In this document: piece after piece, positions 36,423-46,446 of the stretch
Position numbering within the stretch: the first letter of the stretch is position 1
How the letters are laid out: each line of letters starts with the position of its first letter
Assembly (NCBI RefSeq): GCF_009765865.1
Contig: NZ_LMUQ01000061.1
Location: forward strand, 396,022-460,021
Length of the DNA stretch: 64,000 bases
Reading direction: 5' to 3'
Source of the DNA: Acidisoma sp. L85
Lineage (GTDB): Bacteria; Pseudomonadota; Alphaproteobacteria; Acetobacterales; Acetobacteraceae
Made by a program: the position numbers and the translations under genes
Notes under the pieces: generated by a model
Databases searched by the model: none
Seen by the model: only the letters and a program-made list of their open reading frames with translations
What the model was told of the DNA's origin: nothing

Positions 36423-36557
36423 AATCAGGTTAGAAAGCTTGGCAAGACCTACAACTTCTCGCTCGGCGAGCTGGGTCACCTGTTCTAAGGCATTCAACCA
36501 CACGACACAGAAGATCTTGGACGAGCGCGGGAAGAACATGGCCGACGATTCAAATGC

Positions 36558-36779
36558 TTAAAAAATTGGCCGGCGGAACAGCGTATCGGGAACCGGCGGC
36601 TTAATGACCTCGAGGCCAAATACCTCGGGAGCGCGGGCACCAATGGTGGGGTCGGGCTGGCCAGCATAGCCGACATCGGCGATTTTCGGAGGAAACCCGA
36701 GCCGCGCTTCGATGATCCTGATAGCCCGCCACGCATACTTTGAGGCGAAGGGTTGCACTTCTCGGGCACCCGTAGACAT
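36558..36779 (-). CDS. Short hypothetical protein
   Basis: A 73-residue frame with plausible codon use (KYAWRAIRIIEARLGFPP and GARAPEVFGLEVIKPPVP). I recognise no family. It could be a small gene or a fragment of a larger one; the opposite strand holds nothing better. It fills the space between the small plus-strand gene and sufE. Confidence 0.3.
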   Translation of the reverse strand: MSTGAREVQPFASKYAWRAIRIIEARLGFPPKIADVGYAGQPDPTIGARAPEVFGLEVIKPPVPDTLFRRPIF

Positions 36780-36808
36780 GGAGATCTCGGCACGCTGTCG
36801 CGGCCGGA

Positions 36809-37249
36809 TTAAACCGCCGCGGCGCGCTCCCGGATCGCCCGGGCCATAGCCGCGATGCCGTTGCCACGGTTGGTCGAAAGTGCCTCGATCAAACCGAGTT
36901 CTTTGAGGAACGCAGGATCCGTCGCCAGGATCTCGTCGCGCGGCCGTCCCGAGTAAACCCGCAGCAGCAGCGCGACGAGACCCGACACGATCGCCGCATC
37001 CGAAACGCCCGCGAGGAAGAGCGCGCCATCACGCTCCTCGGCTTCCATCCATACGCGGCTCTGGCAGCCTGGTACGCGATGCGCGTCGTTCAGCCATTCG
37101 GCAGGGAACGGCGCGAGCTTTTTCCCCAATCCGATGATGTAGCCGTAGCGATCCTCCCAATCGTCGAACAACGCCAACTCCTCGCCGATTTCGGCTATGG
37201 CTGCCGCCGCTGTCGGTTCGGAGGCTACGAAGAAAGGGGCATTCGTCAT
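36809..37249 (-). CDS. sufE: SufE-family sulfur acceptor protein
   Basis: The 146-residue protein matches SufE: LFDDWEDRYGYIIGLGKKLAPFP, VPGCQSRVW with the persulfide-carrying cysteine at residue 62, and a C-terminal helical part. It accepts sulfur from a cysteine desulfurase (SufS) and passes it to the Fe-S assembly scaffold. No other suf gene is in the window, so it is a stand-alone copy. It is followed downstream on the same strand by the 73-residue frame and preceded by a structured repeat. Confidence 0.92.
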   Translation of the reverse strand: MTNAPFFVASEPTAAAAIAEIGEELALFDDWEDRYGYIIGLGKKLAPFPAEWLNDAHRVPGCQSRVWMEAEERDGALFLAGVSDAAIVSGLVALLLRVYSGRPRDEILATDPAFLKELGLIEALSTNRGNGIAAMARAIRERAAAV

Positions 37250-37264
37250 CAGCGAAGTCCCATC

Positions 37265-37368
37265 CCGTCATGGCACGCGAAGGCGGGGCGGCCACCCACG
37301 TGCCATCCACGCCTTGCCTTCGTGGAGTACGGAAGGCGTAGATGCTCGGCCTTCGCCGAGCATGACGG
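37265..37368. repeat. REP-like structured intergenic repeat
   Basis: The element is bounded by CCGTCATG (37265-37272) and CATGACGG (37361-37368). Inside are ATGGCACG with CGTGCCAT (37270-37277, 37299-37306) and a nine-pair stem ATGCTCGGC/GCCGAGCAT with loop CTTC (37342-37363). It lies between hslU and sufE, both on the minus strand. It has the look of REP/BIME elements; no second copy is in the window. Confidence 0.6.
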
Positions 37369-37391
37369 TGTCGTGTCAGCGATCCTCGCCA

Positions 37392-38708
37392 CTACAGAAT
37401 GAACCGGCTGAGGTCGCCCTTCGCGGCCAGCGGCGCCACGCGGTCGCGCACGTCGGAAGCATCTACCTTCACCGTCTCGCCGCCACGATCCGAGGCCGTG
37501 AAGCTGATCTCCTCGAACAGTTTCTCCAGCACAGTGGAAAGCCGGCGTGCGCCGATATTCTCCACCCGGTCGTTGATGTCCGCCGCCAAATCCGCCACCG
37601 CGTCAATCGCCGCTTCAGTAATGTCGAGCGTCAGCCGCTCGGTCTGCATCAGCGCGACGTACTGCTTCAGCAGCGAATGCTCCGGCTCGGTCAGGATACG
37701 CCGCAAATCACTCCGCGACAGCGGCGCCAGTTCCACGCGGATCGGCAAACGCCCCTGCAATTCCGGCAACAGGTCGGAGGGTTTCGCGACATGAAAGGCA
37801 CCCGAGGCGATGAACAGGATGTGGTCGGTCTTCACCGGCCCGTATTTCGTCGCGACCGTCGTGCCCTCGATCAGCGGCAGCAGGTCGCGCTGCACACCCT
37901 CGCGGCTGACATCGGCCCCCCGGAAGCCGCCTTCCGATCGCGCGCAAATCTTGTCGATCTCGTCGAGGAAGACGATGCCGTTCTGCTCGGCATGGTTCAC
38001 CGCATCCTTGGTGAGCTGCTCGCTATCCAGCAGCTTATCCGCTTCCTCACGCTCCAGCGCGCGGCGAGCCGCCTCCACCGTCATCTTCTTGGCCTGAGCC
38101 TGACGGCCGAACATGCCTTTCATCATCTCGCCGAGATTGATCACCTGGCCAGGTGGCATGCCGGGCATATCCATCTGCCCGATTGGCGCGCCGCCGGTAT
38201 CGGTCACCGAAACCTCGACTTCCTTCTGCTCGAACTCACCGTTCCGCAGCATGCGGCGGAACTTCGAGCGGGTATCGGCCGCGGCACCCTCGCCGACCAG
38301 CGCCGTCACCAGCCGCTCCTCGGCGGCAAGCTCGGCCTTGGCCTGCACGCCCTTGCGGCTGGATTCGCGCAGCATCGTGATGCTGGCTTCCACTAGGTCA
38401 CGCACGATGCTCTCCACGTCGCGGCCGACATAGCCGACCTCGGTGAATTTCGTGGCCTCGACCTTCAGGAAGGGCGCCTGGGCCAGCTTGGCCAGGCGGC
38501 GCGCGATCTCGGTCTTGCCGCAGCCGGTGGGGCCGATCATCAGGATATTCTTCGGCACCACCTCCTCGCGCATGCCCTCCGGCACCTGCTGGCGGCGCCA
38601 GCGGTTGCGCAGAGCAATGGCGACGGCGCGTTTCGCGTCATCCTGGCCGACGATATAGCGGTCGAGTTCCGAGACAATCTCCCGGGGAGAATAGGTCGGG
38701 GCTTCCAT
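37392..38708 (-). CDS. hslU: ATP-dependent protease ATPase subunit HslU
   Basis: The 438-residue AAA+ protein has Walker [17 protein letters not shown] (about 51-66), Walker B with [12 protein letters not shown], and the typical HslU start [16 protein letters not shown] and C-terminal end SRFIL that inserts into HslV. It unfolds substrates for the HslV peptidase in the cytoplasm. It follows hslV by 70 bases on the same strand, the usual order. Confidence 0.97.
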   Translation of the reverse strand: MEAPTYSPREIVSELDRYIVGQDDAKRAVAIALRNRWRRQQVPEGMREEVVPKNILMIGPTGCGKTEIARRLAKLAQAPFLKVEATKFTEVGYVGRDVESIVRDLVEASITMLRESSRKGVQAKAELAAEERLVTALVGEGAAADTRSKFRRMLRNGEFEQKEVEVSVTDTGGAPIGQMDMPGMPPGQVINLGEMMKGMFGRQAQAKKMTVEAARRALEREEADKLLDSEQLTKDAVNHAEQNGIVFLDEIDKICARSEGGFRGADVSREGVQRDLLPLIEGTTVATKYGPVKTDHILFIASGAFHVAKPSDLLPELQGRLPIRVELAPLSRSDLRRILTEPEHSLLKQYVALMQTERLTLDITEAAIDAVADLAADINDRVENIGARRLSTVLEKLFEEISFTASDRGGETVKVDASDVRDRVAPLAAKGDLSRFIL

Positions 38709-38778
38709 AGGCTAACTCCTAGCGCCGAGGCTGGTCCCGCTCAGCGGCGACCGGCGACGGCCCGAATGGCTTGGTTAC

Positions 38779-39342
38779 TTAGATGGTCTCAACGACGAGG
38801 CTATGATTGGTATAGACGCAAATGTCGCCGGCGATCTTCATAGCTCTACGGGCGATCTCCTCGGCCGTAAGATCGGGCACGTCGATCAGTGCACGCGCCG
38901 CCGCCAGGGCGTAGTTGCCGCCCGAGCCGATGGCGATGATGCCGTCCTCCGGCTCCAGTACGTCGCCATTGCCGGTGAGGGTATAGGAATGATCGGCATC
39001 AGCCACTGTCATCATCGCCTCAAGCCGGCGCAGGTATCGGTCGGTCCGCCAATCCTTGGCAAGCTCCACGCAGGCGCGCTCAAGCTGGTTAGGGAAGCGT
39101 TCGAGCTTGGCCTCCAGCCGTTCGAGGAGGGTGAAGGCATCCGCCGTGGCACCGGCAAAGCCGGCAATCACGCTGCCGCCACCGATGCGGCGGACCTTGC
39201 GGGCATTGCCCTTGATAACGGTCTGGCCGAGCGTGACCTGGCCATCTCCGGCCATGGCCACCTGGGGGCCTTTCCGGACGCAGAGGATCGTCGTGCCATG
39301 CCAGCCGACGGGGTCGTAGGGGTTTTGCAGGGTCTGGGACAT
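38779..39342 (-). CDS. hslV: ATP-dependent protease proteolytic subunit HslV
   Basis: The 187-residue protein has [13 protein letters not shown] near the start, so the mature protein begins at the threonine nucleophile after removal of about 16 residues, as in other alphaproteobacteria. The segments [23 protein letters not shown] and [17 protein letters not shown] are typical. It forms the dodecameric peptidase core for HslU. Confidence 0.97.
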   Translation of the reverse strand: MSQTLQNPYDPVGWHGTTILCVRKGPQVAMAGDGQVTLGQTVIKGNARKVRRIGGGSVIAGFAGATADAFTLLERLEAKLERFPNQLERACVELAKDWRTDRYLRRLEAMMTVADADHSYTLTGNGDVLEPEDGIIAIGSGGNYALAAARALIDVPDLTAEEIARRAMKIAGDICVYTNHSLVVETI

Positions 39343-39443
39343 GCGAGGCAGATGGGGCCACTCACGTTTCCGTGCAAGACAGCGAGCGGGCAGCGGCCAT
39401 GCAGCAGGCTGCGGTCGACAGTGCGCGACCGCGGGGACTCCAC

Positions 39444-41237
39444 CTAGCCGCGACGGCCGAACAGCGTCTCGATCTCTCCGCGACTCAGCTTCAGAAAAGT
39501 CGGCCTTCCATGGCTACAGGTGGCGGCACGGGGGACCCGCTCCATCTCGCGGAGCAATGCATTCATCTCGGCCTGGTTCATCCGCCGGCCGGCACGGATG
39601 CTGCCATGGCAGGCCATACGCGCGATCACCGCATCCAGCCGCTGGTCCAGCGCCGTGCTCTCTTCGGTTTCCGCGAGCTCGTCGGCAATGTCGCGCAGCA
39701 GTGGCGTCGGATCGGCGGTGCCCAGAACGGCGGGCAAAGCCCGGACCATGATCGCGCCGGGACCAAACCCCTCGATCTCCAGGCCCAGCCGGGCGAGTGC
39801 CGTGGCTTCCGCCAGCAGCCGCGAGACATCGGGAGGCGGCAGATCGACCACGGCGGGAAGCAGCAGCGGCTGGGACGACGGACCGCCGCCCTCCATCACC
39901 GAGGCGCGCAACGCCTCATGCGTCAGCCGTTCATGCGCCGCGTGCTGATCTACCAGGATCAGCGTCCCATCCGTCGCAACGGCGATGACATAGGTATCGA
40001 GCACCTGAGCCACTGCCGCACCCAAGGGGTGCTCCGCGACAAAGCTCGGTTCCGTCGATGGCACTGCCCGGGCGTATGGCGCGGCTGCGAGCGGCAACTG
40101 CGCCTCGGCCAAGAACGAATCGAATGGGCGCGACGCAACTTGGGTCTCAGCCTGAACCGAAGCGGGGCCAAAATATGCCGGCGCTGGCACCACATTCGAC
40201 CGGCGATAGGCCATGTGGATTCCGGCCCGCCGGGGCTGGGAAAAGACCGAGGCCGGCCGCGCCAGGGACTGTCGCAGCGCCGAGATCATCAGCCCGCGCA
40301 CCGCCGCGCCATCCCGAAAGCGCAGTTCGGTCTTTGCCGGATGAACATTCACATCCACAGCCGCTGCCGGTAGATCGAGCCACAGCCCCGCCACCGGAAA
40401 GCGCCCGCGCGGAATCACTTCCTGATAGGCGACTCGCAAAGCCGTGCGGAGTAGCGGATCCGTCACAGGGCGCCCATTGACGACGAGGAACTGCGCTCCG
40501 CCTGTAGCCCGATGTGTCGCCGCAGCTCCGGCGAAACCCACCAGCGTTACCACGTCCCGTTCGCCATCGACGCTGACCAGCGTCTCGGCCTCCTCCTTCG
40601 CCAGCAGAGCCGCCAGCCGCCCGCGTCGATCGGATGCCGGCAAATCCAGCACCACCCGGCCTTCATTCTCCAACCGGAAAGCCACCGCGGGCGCCGCCAG
40701 CGCCAGCCGGCTGACCGCCGCCTGGACATGATCCATCTCGATTCGCGCCGAGCGCAGGAAGGCCCGCCGCGCCGGGGTGGCGAAGAACAGGTCGCTCACC
40801 ACCACCCGCGTTCCCTGCGTGCCCGCCGCCGGCGCTACCTCCGCCACGGCACCGCCCTCGACCCGGATAGTGAAGGCGCTCTCCGCCCCCGCCACGCGGC
40901 TGGTGACGGCAAGCCGCGCCGCCGCCCCAATCGAGGGCAGCGCCTCGCCGCGAAAACCGAGCGTCGCGATATGCACCAGGTCACCTGCCTCAGTGAGCTT
41001 GCTCGTGGCGTGGCGCTGGATGGCGAGGGCCAGATCTCCCGCCGTCATGCCATGGCCGTCATCCGAAACCTCGATCCGCCGGATGCCGCCTTCCTCCAGC
41101 GCCACGGCGATCCGAGTCGCCCCGGCATCGAGCGCGTTTTCCACCAGCTCCTTCACCGCTGCGGCCGGCCGCTCAACCACCTCGCCAGCAGCGATGCGGT
41201 CGATGACGTGGTCAGGCAGAAGGCGAATCATGGCCAT
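39444..41237 (-). CDS. mutL: DNA mismatch repair protein MutL (endonuclease-type)
   Basis: The 597-residue protein has the GHKL ATPase motifs [22 protein letters not shown] and [10 protein letters not shown] in the first 110 residues, and a C-terminal dimerisation domain holding [13 protein letters not shown], the DQHAxxExxxxE metal motif of endonuclease-active MutL, as expected in bacteria that lack MutH. ATG 41237 (or 41231) matches the family start [17 protein letters not shown]; the longer frame from 41273 has unrelated residues. It is about 100 bases upstream of hslV on the same strand. Confidence 0.95.
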   Translation of the reverse strand: MAMIRLLPDHVIDRIAAGEVVERPAAAVKELVENALDAGATRIAVALEEGGIRRIEVSDDGHGMTAGDLALAIQRHATSKLTEAGDLVHIATLGFRGEALPSIGAAARLAVTSRVAGAESAFTIRVEGGAVAEVAPAAGTQGTRVVVSDLFFATPARRAFLRSARIEMDHVQAAVSRLALAAPAVAFRLENEGRVVLDLPASDRRGRLAALLAKEEAETLVSVDGERDVVTLVGFAGAAATHRATGGAQFLVVNGRPVTDPLLRTALRVAYQEVIPRGRFPVAGLWLDLPAAAVDVNVHPAKTELRFRDGAAVRGLMISALRQSLARPASVFSQPRRAGIHMAYRRSNVVPAPAYFGPASVQAETQVASRPFDSFLAEAQLPLAAAPYARAVPSTEPSFVAEHPLGAAVAQVLDTYVIAVATDGTLILVDQHAAHERLTHEALRASVMEGGGPSSQPLLLPAVVDLPPPDVSRLLAEATALARLGLEIEGFGPGAIMVRALPAVLGTADPTPLLRDIADELAETEESTALDQRLDAVIARMACHGSIRAGRRMNQAEMNALLREMERVPRAATCSHGRPTFLKLSRGEIETLFGRRG

Positions 41238-41285
41238 GAGCGCCTGAGTGGCGCTTTCACCGAGGCACCGCAAGCGTCACGATGC

Positions 41286-42545
41286 TCATTGCGTGGGGAT
41301 GCGTTCTGCTAGGCGACGCGTCGTGACCGCCAAGACAAGATCTAGGGCGAGTCCAAGCCCAACAGCGATCGCGCCCAAGGCGAATAGCAGGCGGTAGTCC
41401 CCGCCGGTACGTGAGAAAAGAAACGAAAACCCATAGGCGGCCGCTGCCTGGCAGATCGCATAGCTCGTGGTAACCGTGCTCCAGGCGTGCTGTTGCCGGG
41501 CGAGCTCGTGCGGGAACAGCTCATGGACCCTTCCGAACACCAGCGGCACGATGCCCGGCGTCAAGGCGCCCATGGCGATGCAGGAGACGGCCAGGGGGAT
41601 GGTGCCGCTGGTAAAGGCCGGCACGGCAATTGCTGCGCACTGAACAAAATAGGCGAGACGCAAAGCGGGGCCAAACCCTGTTCGATCCGCCAGATGACCG
41701 GTCAGGAGCGGTCCCGCCATTGCGCCGATGCCATATAGAACCCAGTAGCGCGCCCCGGAATCCAATCCCCGATGCAGGCCGCGCACGATGAAATCCACCA
41801 GGAAGATCATCGGCGGCACGAGCGCCACGGCGTTCAGCCCGTATTCGACCACCAGACCACGGATTAGTAACGGCGAAACCGCACGCCCTTCACGGCTAAC
41901 GAGATGAAGCGCCCGCGTCGTCCCCGTCGGCGGCCAGCTATGCCAACTCATGAGGGTAAGCAGGCCCGACAACACTCCAAGCCCGCACCACGTCTCCGTC
42001 AGCCCGCCTCTCAGCAATAGCGGCACAAGCGTGCCGGACGCCGCGATGCCGAGCCCGACACCTGTGAATATCGTTCCACTCACGAGCCCCCGCTTCCCCG
42101 GGGGCGTATGAGGAAGAATGGCCGAGGCGGCCAGAACCATGATCACGCCGCCAGTCAATCCCGCGACCAATCGCCAGCAGAAATACCAGGCGAGCGACAG
42201 CGGCAACGCGCAGGCGAAGAAAGCGAGAGTCGCGAAGACCATCGCCGCGCGCAGCAGCATTGTCACGGGAAGCCGCGCGGCCAATCGCCTCGCCAGCAGG
42301 GCACCGGCCAAATAGCCAGCGAGATTTGCCGCGCCGAGATAGAGAACGTCGGAAGGCGCGAACCAGTGTGCCTCGATCAACGGCGGGATTAGCGGGGTAT
42401 AAGCGAAGCGACCCAGACCGATGCCAACAAGGCATGCGCAAAGCCCCGCCATTGTCGCACGCCAGGCGCTCACGCTGGATCCGGACACCGCGCGATTCAC
42501 CACGAGGCGCGGCAGATCACCCGGCCCCAAGCCGCCATCGCGCAA
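41286..42545 (-). CDS. MFS transporter, YbfB/YjiJ family
   Basis: The 419-residue membrane protein has about twelve hydrophobic helices and the YbfB/YjiJ features GIGLGRFAYTPLIPPLIEA and GAANLAGYLAGALLARRLAARLP. Substrates of this family are unknown; it moves small molecules across the inner membrane by proton antiport or uniport. It follows the SDR gene by 18 bases on the same strand and may be cotranscribed. The annotated start at 42545 has no strong ribosome binding site and an internal ATG near the first helix is possible. Confidence 0.87.
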   Translation of the reverse strand: MRDGGLGPGDLPRLVVNRAVSGSSVSAWRATMAGLCACLVGIGLGRFAYTPLIPPLIEAHWFAPSDVLYLGAANLAGYLAGALLARRLAARLPVTMLLRAAMVFATLAFFACALPLSLAWYFCWRLVAGLTGGVIMVLAASAILPHTPPGKRGLVSGTIFTGVGLGIAASGTLVPLLLRGGLTETWCGLGVLSGLLTLMSWHSWPPTGTTRALHLVSREGRAVSPLLIRGLVVEYGLNAVALVPPMIFLVDFIVRGLHRGLDSGARYWVLYGIGAMAGPLLTGHLADRTGFGPALRLAYFVQCAAIAVPAFTSGTIPLAVSCIAMGALTPGIVPLVFGRVHELFPHELARQQHAWSTVTTSYAICQAAAAYGFSFLFSRTGGDYRLLFALGAIAVGLGLALDLVLAVTTRRLAERIPTQ

Positions 42546-42563
42546 ATCACCTTCGGCTGCGGA

Positions 42564-43286
42564 TCACCAATGCCCCGCATTCTGCCCGCCATCGACATGG
42601 ATGGTCTCACCTGTCACGAAAAGCGCGGATTCGAGGTAAAGCACGGCATCGACCACCTCGCTGATCTCGGCCATCCTGTGCATCGGATGCAGCTTCGCCA
42701 GCGCCTCATAGGTTTCAGCGGAATGCATAGGCGTCTTGGTGATCCCCGGTGCAACCGCATTCACACGCACACCGCGATCCGCAAATTCGATCGCGAGTCC
42801 ACGCGTGACAGTCGCGAGCCCGCCTTTCGTCAGAGACGCCAGCGCCCCCGGCACCTCCTTGAGCGGCTGGCCGACCATGCTGGCCGTAATCTGTACGATA
42901 TGCCCGGACTTCTGCTTCAGCATCTGCGCCGCCGCGCGCTGCGTGATATGAAAGAACCCGGCGACATTCACCGCGATCGCCGCGACAAAATCGGTTTCCG
43001 TATATTCAATGAATGGTTTGCTGAGGAAGATGCCAGCATTGTTGATCAAGCTATCGATGCGTCCGAATCGCTCCAAAGCCGCCGCGGCAACACGATCCGC
43101 CGTCGCGGAACTCCCGATATCGCCGTCAACGGTCACGATGCCCGCATCACCTGCGGCAAATGCGGGCGTAATCGCACGCGAATTCGCGACAACGCCATAC
43201 CCTCGCGCTCGATAAGCCGCCACTAAACCAGCGCCAATACCCTGCGACGCACCCGTAACGATGACAACCTTCTGTTCTGCTTGCAT
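42564..43286 (-). CDS. SDR-family protein lacking the catalytic tyrosine
   Basis: The 240-residue protein has the cofactor loop TGASQGIGAGLVAAY, NNAGIF, a serine in ITASMVGQ and a C-terminus typical of classical SDRs. At the active site, however, it reads GALASLTKGGL, so the Y-x3-K tyrosine position holds alanine while lysine is kept. Related SDRs with the same segment exist, so this is probably a subfamily trait rather than an error. Catalysis would need another acid, or the protein has a binding role. It is upstream of the MFS gene and divergent from the hydrolase at 43458. Confidence 0.8.
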   Translation of the reverse strand: MQAEQKVVIVTGASQGIGAGLVAAYRARGYGVVANSRAITPAFAAGDAGIVTVDGDIGSSATADRVAAAALERFGRIDSLINNAGIFLSKPFIEYTETDFVAAIAVNVAGFFHITQRAAAQMLKQKSGHIVQITASMVGQPLKEVPGALASLTKGGLATVTRGLAIEFADRGVRVNAVAPGITKTPMHSAETYEALAKLHPMHRMAEISEVVDAVLYLESALFVTGETIHVDGGQNAGHW

Positions 43287-43457
43287 GACGCCACTTCCAC
43301 CAATATGATTTCGGAAAGACTCGAAGTTCCTAGAGAGACCAGAGGAGGCGGAAAGCTGGCCCGCTTATACCGGCTAGCTCAGCCATGTTCAATCTCACCA
43401 CGCGCTGCGATATTGTAACGACTGAGTTGCGGTCCCCCTGTCTCATGGCAAATCACC

Positions 43458-44426
43458 ATGTTTGATTTCGGACGGCGAAGCGCGCTCGCCGCGGGAGCGA
43501 GCATGATGCTCCTACTCTCAACCAAGGCTCGGAGCGAAATGAAATCCGCCGCTGCCGCGTTCACCGGCATCACATACAAAAGCCGGATCATCGACGGCCA
43601 CTCGATCTTCTATCGAGAGGCAGGAAACCCCGGCGCACCGGCGATCATTCTCCTGCACGGCTTCCCATCGTCTTCCCGTATGTGGGAGCGGCTCATGCCA
43701 TCCCTCGCCCAGCGTTACCACGTGATCGCGCCCGACTATATCGGCTTCGGCTGGAGCGACGCACCAGCGCCGGTGAAGTTCGACTATACCTTCGATAATC
43801 TTGCCAAGATCGTTGGTGGACTCACGGAGGAACTCAACCTCGGCCGCTACGTGCTTGTGTTGCAAGACTATGGCGGTCCGGTTGGTTTCCGCTTGGCACT
43901 TGCCCATCCGGAGCGGGTGAGAGCGCTCATCGTGCAGAATGCCGCCTCCTATGACGAGGCGCTCGGCCCGCTTTGGGACGCGCGCAAAGCTTATTGGGCC
44001 GATCCCGCGGCGCATGTCGAGAAGCTGAAGGCCAATTTCCTCTCCCTCGACGCAACGCGATTTAGGCATATTGGAAAGTCGCCTCATCCGGAGCGTTATG
44101 ATCCGGACACCTGGGCGGATGAATTCGCCTTTCTTTCCCGGCCGGGCCAGGCGGATATCCAGGTGGCCTTGTTCTACGATTACAGAACGAACGTGGCAGC
44201 CTATCCGGCTTGGCAAGCGTGGCTGCGCGAATATAAGCCGCCTCTGCTGGTCACCTGGGGCCGCTACGATCCGTCATTCGAACTTGCGGGCGCCGGTGCC
44301 TTCAAACGCGATGTTCCGGAGGCTGAGATAAACATTCTCGAAGCCGGCCATTTCCCCATGGATGAAGCACCCGCCGAAGTAACAAGGCTCACAGGCGCGT
44401 TCCTGGATAAGCTTAAAACCGATTAG
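43458..44426 (+). CDS. Exported alpha/beta hydrolase with aspartate nucleophile (haloalkane dehalogenase/epoxide hydrolase type)
   Basis: The 322-residue protein begins with FGRRSALAAGASMMLLLS, a twin-arginine-like signal, and continues as an alpha/beta hydrolase: LLHGFPSSSRMWERL, VLQDYGGPVG with the nucleophile aspartate at residue 137, and ILEAGHFPMDEAP with the histidine. An aspartate nucleophile is usual for haloalkane dehalogenases, epoxide hydrolases and fluoroacetate dehalogenases. The preferred substrate is unknown. It ends four bases before the convergent GntR gene and is divergent from the SDR gene. Confidence 0.82.
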   Translation: MFDFGRRSALAAGASMMLLLSTKARSEMKSAAAAFTGITYKSRIIDGHSIFYREAGNPGAPAIILLHGFPSSSRMWERLMPSLAQRYHVIAPDYIGFGWSDAPAPVKFDYTFDNLAKIVGGLTEELNLGRYVLVLQDYGGPVGFRLALAHPERVRALIVQNAASYDEALGPLWDARKAYWADPAAHVEKLKANFLSLDATRFRHIGKSPHPERYDPDTWADEFAFLSRPGQADIQVALFYDYRTNVAAYPAWQAWLREYKPPLLVTWGRYDPSFELAGAGAFKRDVPEAEINILEAGHFPMDEAPAEVTRLTGAFLDKLKTD

Positions 44427-44430
44427 CGTC

Positions 44431-45228
44431 TCAAGCGCGTTTTGAGGTGCGGCGCGCGCGAAGTTCAGGAACGTCCCGCGCAATACCCATCTCGGAAACC
44501 TGCAACCAGTCGCGGGCCAGGTGTTCGCCCTCCGATTTCCAGAAGTCCCGGTCGGCCTTCAGCAATCGCTGCGCCGCACCCTCCAGATGCACCTTCACCG
44601 CAGCGCGCGCTTCGTCCGGCGACGCCGCCTCGATCGCCTCGTAGATTTGCCGGTGCTCCTTCACCACTGACGCAGCGAAATCCTCACGCCGAGCCTCATT
44701 CGCGCGTGTCACCCGAATAGCTGACCGCATAGGCCCGGCGAACATCTGCACAAATTGTCCCCAATAGGCATTCGACGTTGCACGGCCGATGGCGAGGTGA
44801 AATTCCAGATCCTCCTGCACCCCATCGCCCCCTTCGCGCATCCGGTCCTCGATCGCGAACAACGCTTTCCTGATCGCGCGGCACTGCGAGGCAGTACGGC
44901 GCTCCGCCGCGAGTCCCGCCATCTCGGCCTCTATCGCGCGCCGCACCTCGAGGAAACCGAGCAGCCCCTTGATTGACTGCGGCACCGAAAGCGACCGGTC
45001 GCTGCCCAATGTAACCGCGAGCACGGTAGCGGCGCGGCCCTGGCTCGTACGAAGCAAACCCTCCGACTTCAACCGGGCCACCGCCTCCCGCACAACCGTG
45101 CGGCTGACCTGGTATTGCGTCGCGATCATCTGCTCCGAGGGCAGCTGTGCGCCGACCTGCAGTTCGCCCCCCAGGATCCGCGCCCGCAGCGCCTCGGCCA
45201 GCTGATCGGAGCGACTTTGGTGCAACAT
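44431..45228 (-). CDS. GntR-family regulator with FCD domain, divergent from the importer pair
   Basis: The 265-residue protein starts at ATG 45228 (MLHQSRSDQLAEALRARI) and has a winged helix (YQVSRTVVREAVARLKSEGLL) and an FCD domain. A longer open frame reaching to 46497 is antisense to the importer genes and is not credible. Being divergent from the binding-protein gene at 45433, it most likely controls the two importers. The 204-base gap has the asymmetric motif CTTATCATACAACTTAAG (45295-45312) as a possible site. The ligand is probably the imported sugar or an acid derived from it. Confidence 0.88.
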   Translation of the reverse strand: MLHQSRSDQLAEALRARILGGELQVGAQLPSEQMIATQYQVSRTVVREAVARLKSEGLLRTSQGRAATVLAVTLGSDRSLSVPQSIKGLLGFLEVRRAIEAEMAGLAAERRTASQCRAIRKALFAIEDRMREGGDGVQEDLEFHLAIGRATSNAYWGQFVQMFAGPMRSAIRVTRANEARREDFAASVVKEHRQIYEAIEAASPDEARAAVKVHLEGAAQRLLKADRDFWKSEGEHLARDWLQVSEMGIARDVPELRARRTSKRA

Positions 45229-45432
45229 GCGGCAACTCCGCCCTGCCGGTGAGTGTAACCTGAAAGGGCTTGCATCGCCCTGTGGAGGCGGTAGCTTATC
45301 ATACAACTTAAGGCCGATCCGGTACAAAAACCAGCCCCGGCAGCGCTCGCCTGGCTTAATTCCGGCGGATGCAGCGAAGGTGCCGGCGGCGACGATGAAT
45401 GCTAATGACATTGCCAAAGGGAGAAACAAAAA

Positions 45433-46425
45433 ATGTCCAAGATCACTGACCTCACCATGAACCGTCGCGGTCTGCTCAAGCTCACCGCACCCGCCATGCT
45501 CGCCGCTATGGCGCCTGCCGCCTGGGCCGCCGGAGGAAAGCGTTTCGCCTATCTGACGCCTGGCCTCGATCTCCCTTTCTGGCGCTATCTCGCCAAAGGC
45601 GTTGACGACACCGTAAAGGCGGCGGGCGGCACGAACACGACCTATGACAGCCATAACAGCGCGCAGACGCAGTTGCAGAACGCCCAGGATGTCATCTCGC
45701 GCGGCGTGGACGGCATCATCATCTCGCCCACCGACAGCTCCACCGCCCCCGCCGTTATCGCCGCCGCCGAGCGCGCGAAGATCCCGGTTGTGATCGCCGA
45801 TATCGGCACAACCAGCGGCGACTATGTTTCCTTCGTCACCTCCAATAACGGGCAAGGCGCTTACGAAACGGGCCAGGCGCTCGCCAAGGCGATCAAGGCG
45901 AAGGGCTGGCAAAACGGCACCTTCGGGCTGGTCACCATCTCGCTCGCCCGCAAGAACGGCCAGCTCCGCACCGCAGGCTTCCGCCGCGCCATGGCGGAGA
46001 TCGGCATGAAGGAAGCGCAGCTTTCGCAAATGCAGACCTACACCGCGGACGAGACCTTCCGTTTCACGCAGGATATGCTGACAGCCCATCCCGACATGCG
46101 CGCGCTTTTTGTCGAAACGGATGACCCCGCGCTCGGCGCCGCGCGCGCAATCAAGGCTGGCCGCCGTGAAGGCGAAATCCTGCTCGCCGCTTTCGATGGT
46201 GTGCCCGCCTTCGTGCCAATGTTGGAGAGTGGTGAGATCACTGTCGCCGGAATGCAGCAGCCTTATCTGATAGGCGTTACCTGTTGCCAGGCGATGCTCG
46301 ACCATCTCGCCGGCAAGACGCCCGAGAAGAATGTTCTTTTGCCGGTGGAAATCGTGACCTCGCAAAACGTCAAGCAACTGCTGCCGGAAATCACCCGCAC
46401 CGTCTTCGCGAACAACATGGGTTGA
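45433..46425 (+). CDS. Periplasmic sugar-binding protein, importer B
   Basis: The 330-residue type I periplasmic binding protein carries a twin-arginine-type signal (NRRGLLKLTAPAMLAAMAPAAWA, cleavage near residue 35) and then KRFAYLTPGLDLPFW. Internal features such as GVDGIIISPTDSSTAPAVIAAAE and FVETDDPALGAARAIKAG mark the ribose-binding type. GGGAGA precedes ATG 45433. It opens a three-gene importer with the ATPase and permease that follow by 21 bases and by overlap. Confidence 0.9.
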   Translation: MSKITDLTMNRRGLLKLTAPAMLAAMAPAAWAAGGKRFAYLTPGLDLPFWRYLAKGVDDTVKAAGGTNTTYDSHNSAQTQLQNAQDVISRGVDGIIISPTDSSTAPAVIAAAERAKIPVVIADIGTTSGDYVSFVTSNNGQGAYETGQALAKAIKAKGWQNGTFGLVTISLARKNGQLRTAGFRRAMAEIGMKEAQLSQMQTYTADETFRFTQDMLTAHPDMRALFVETDDPALGAARAIKAGRREGEILLAAFDGVPAFVPMLESGEITVAGMQQPYLIGVTCCQAMLDHLAGKTPEKNVLLPVEIVTSQNVKQLLPEITRTVFANNMG

Positions 46426-46446
46426 GCGAGCGACGCGGAGAAACCA

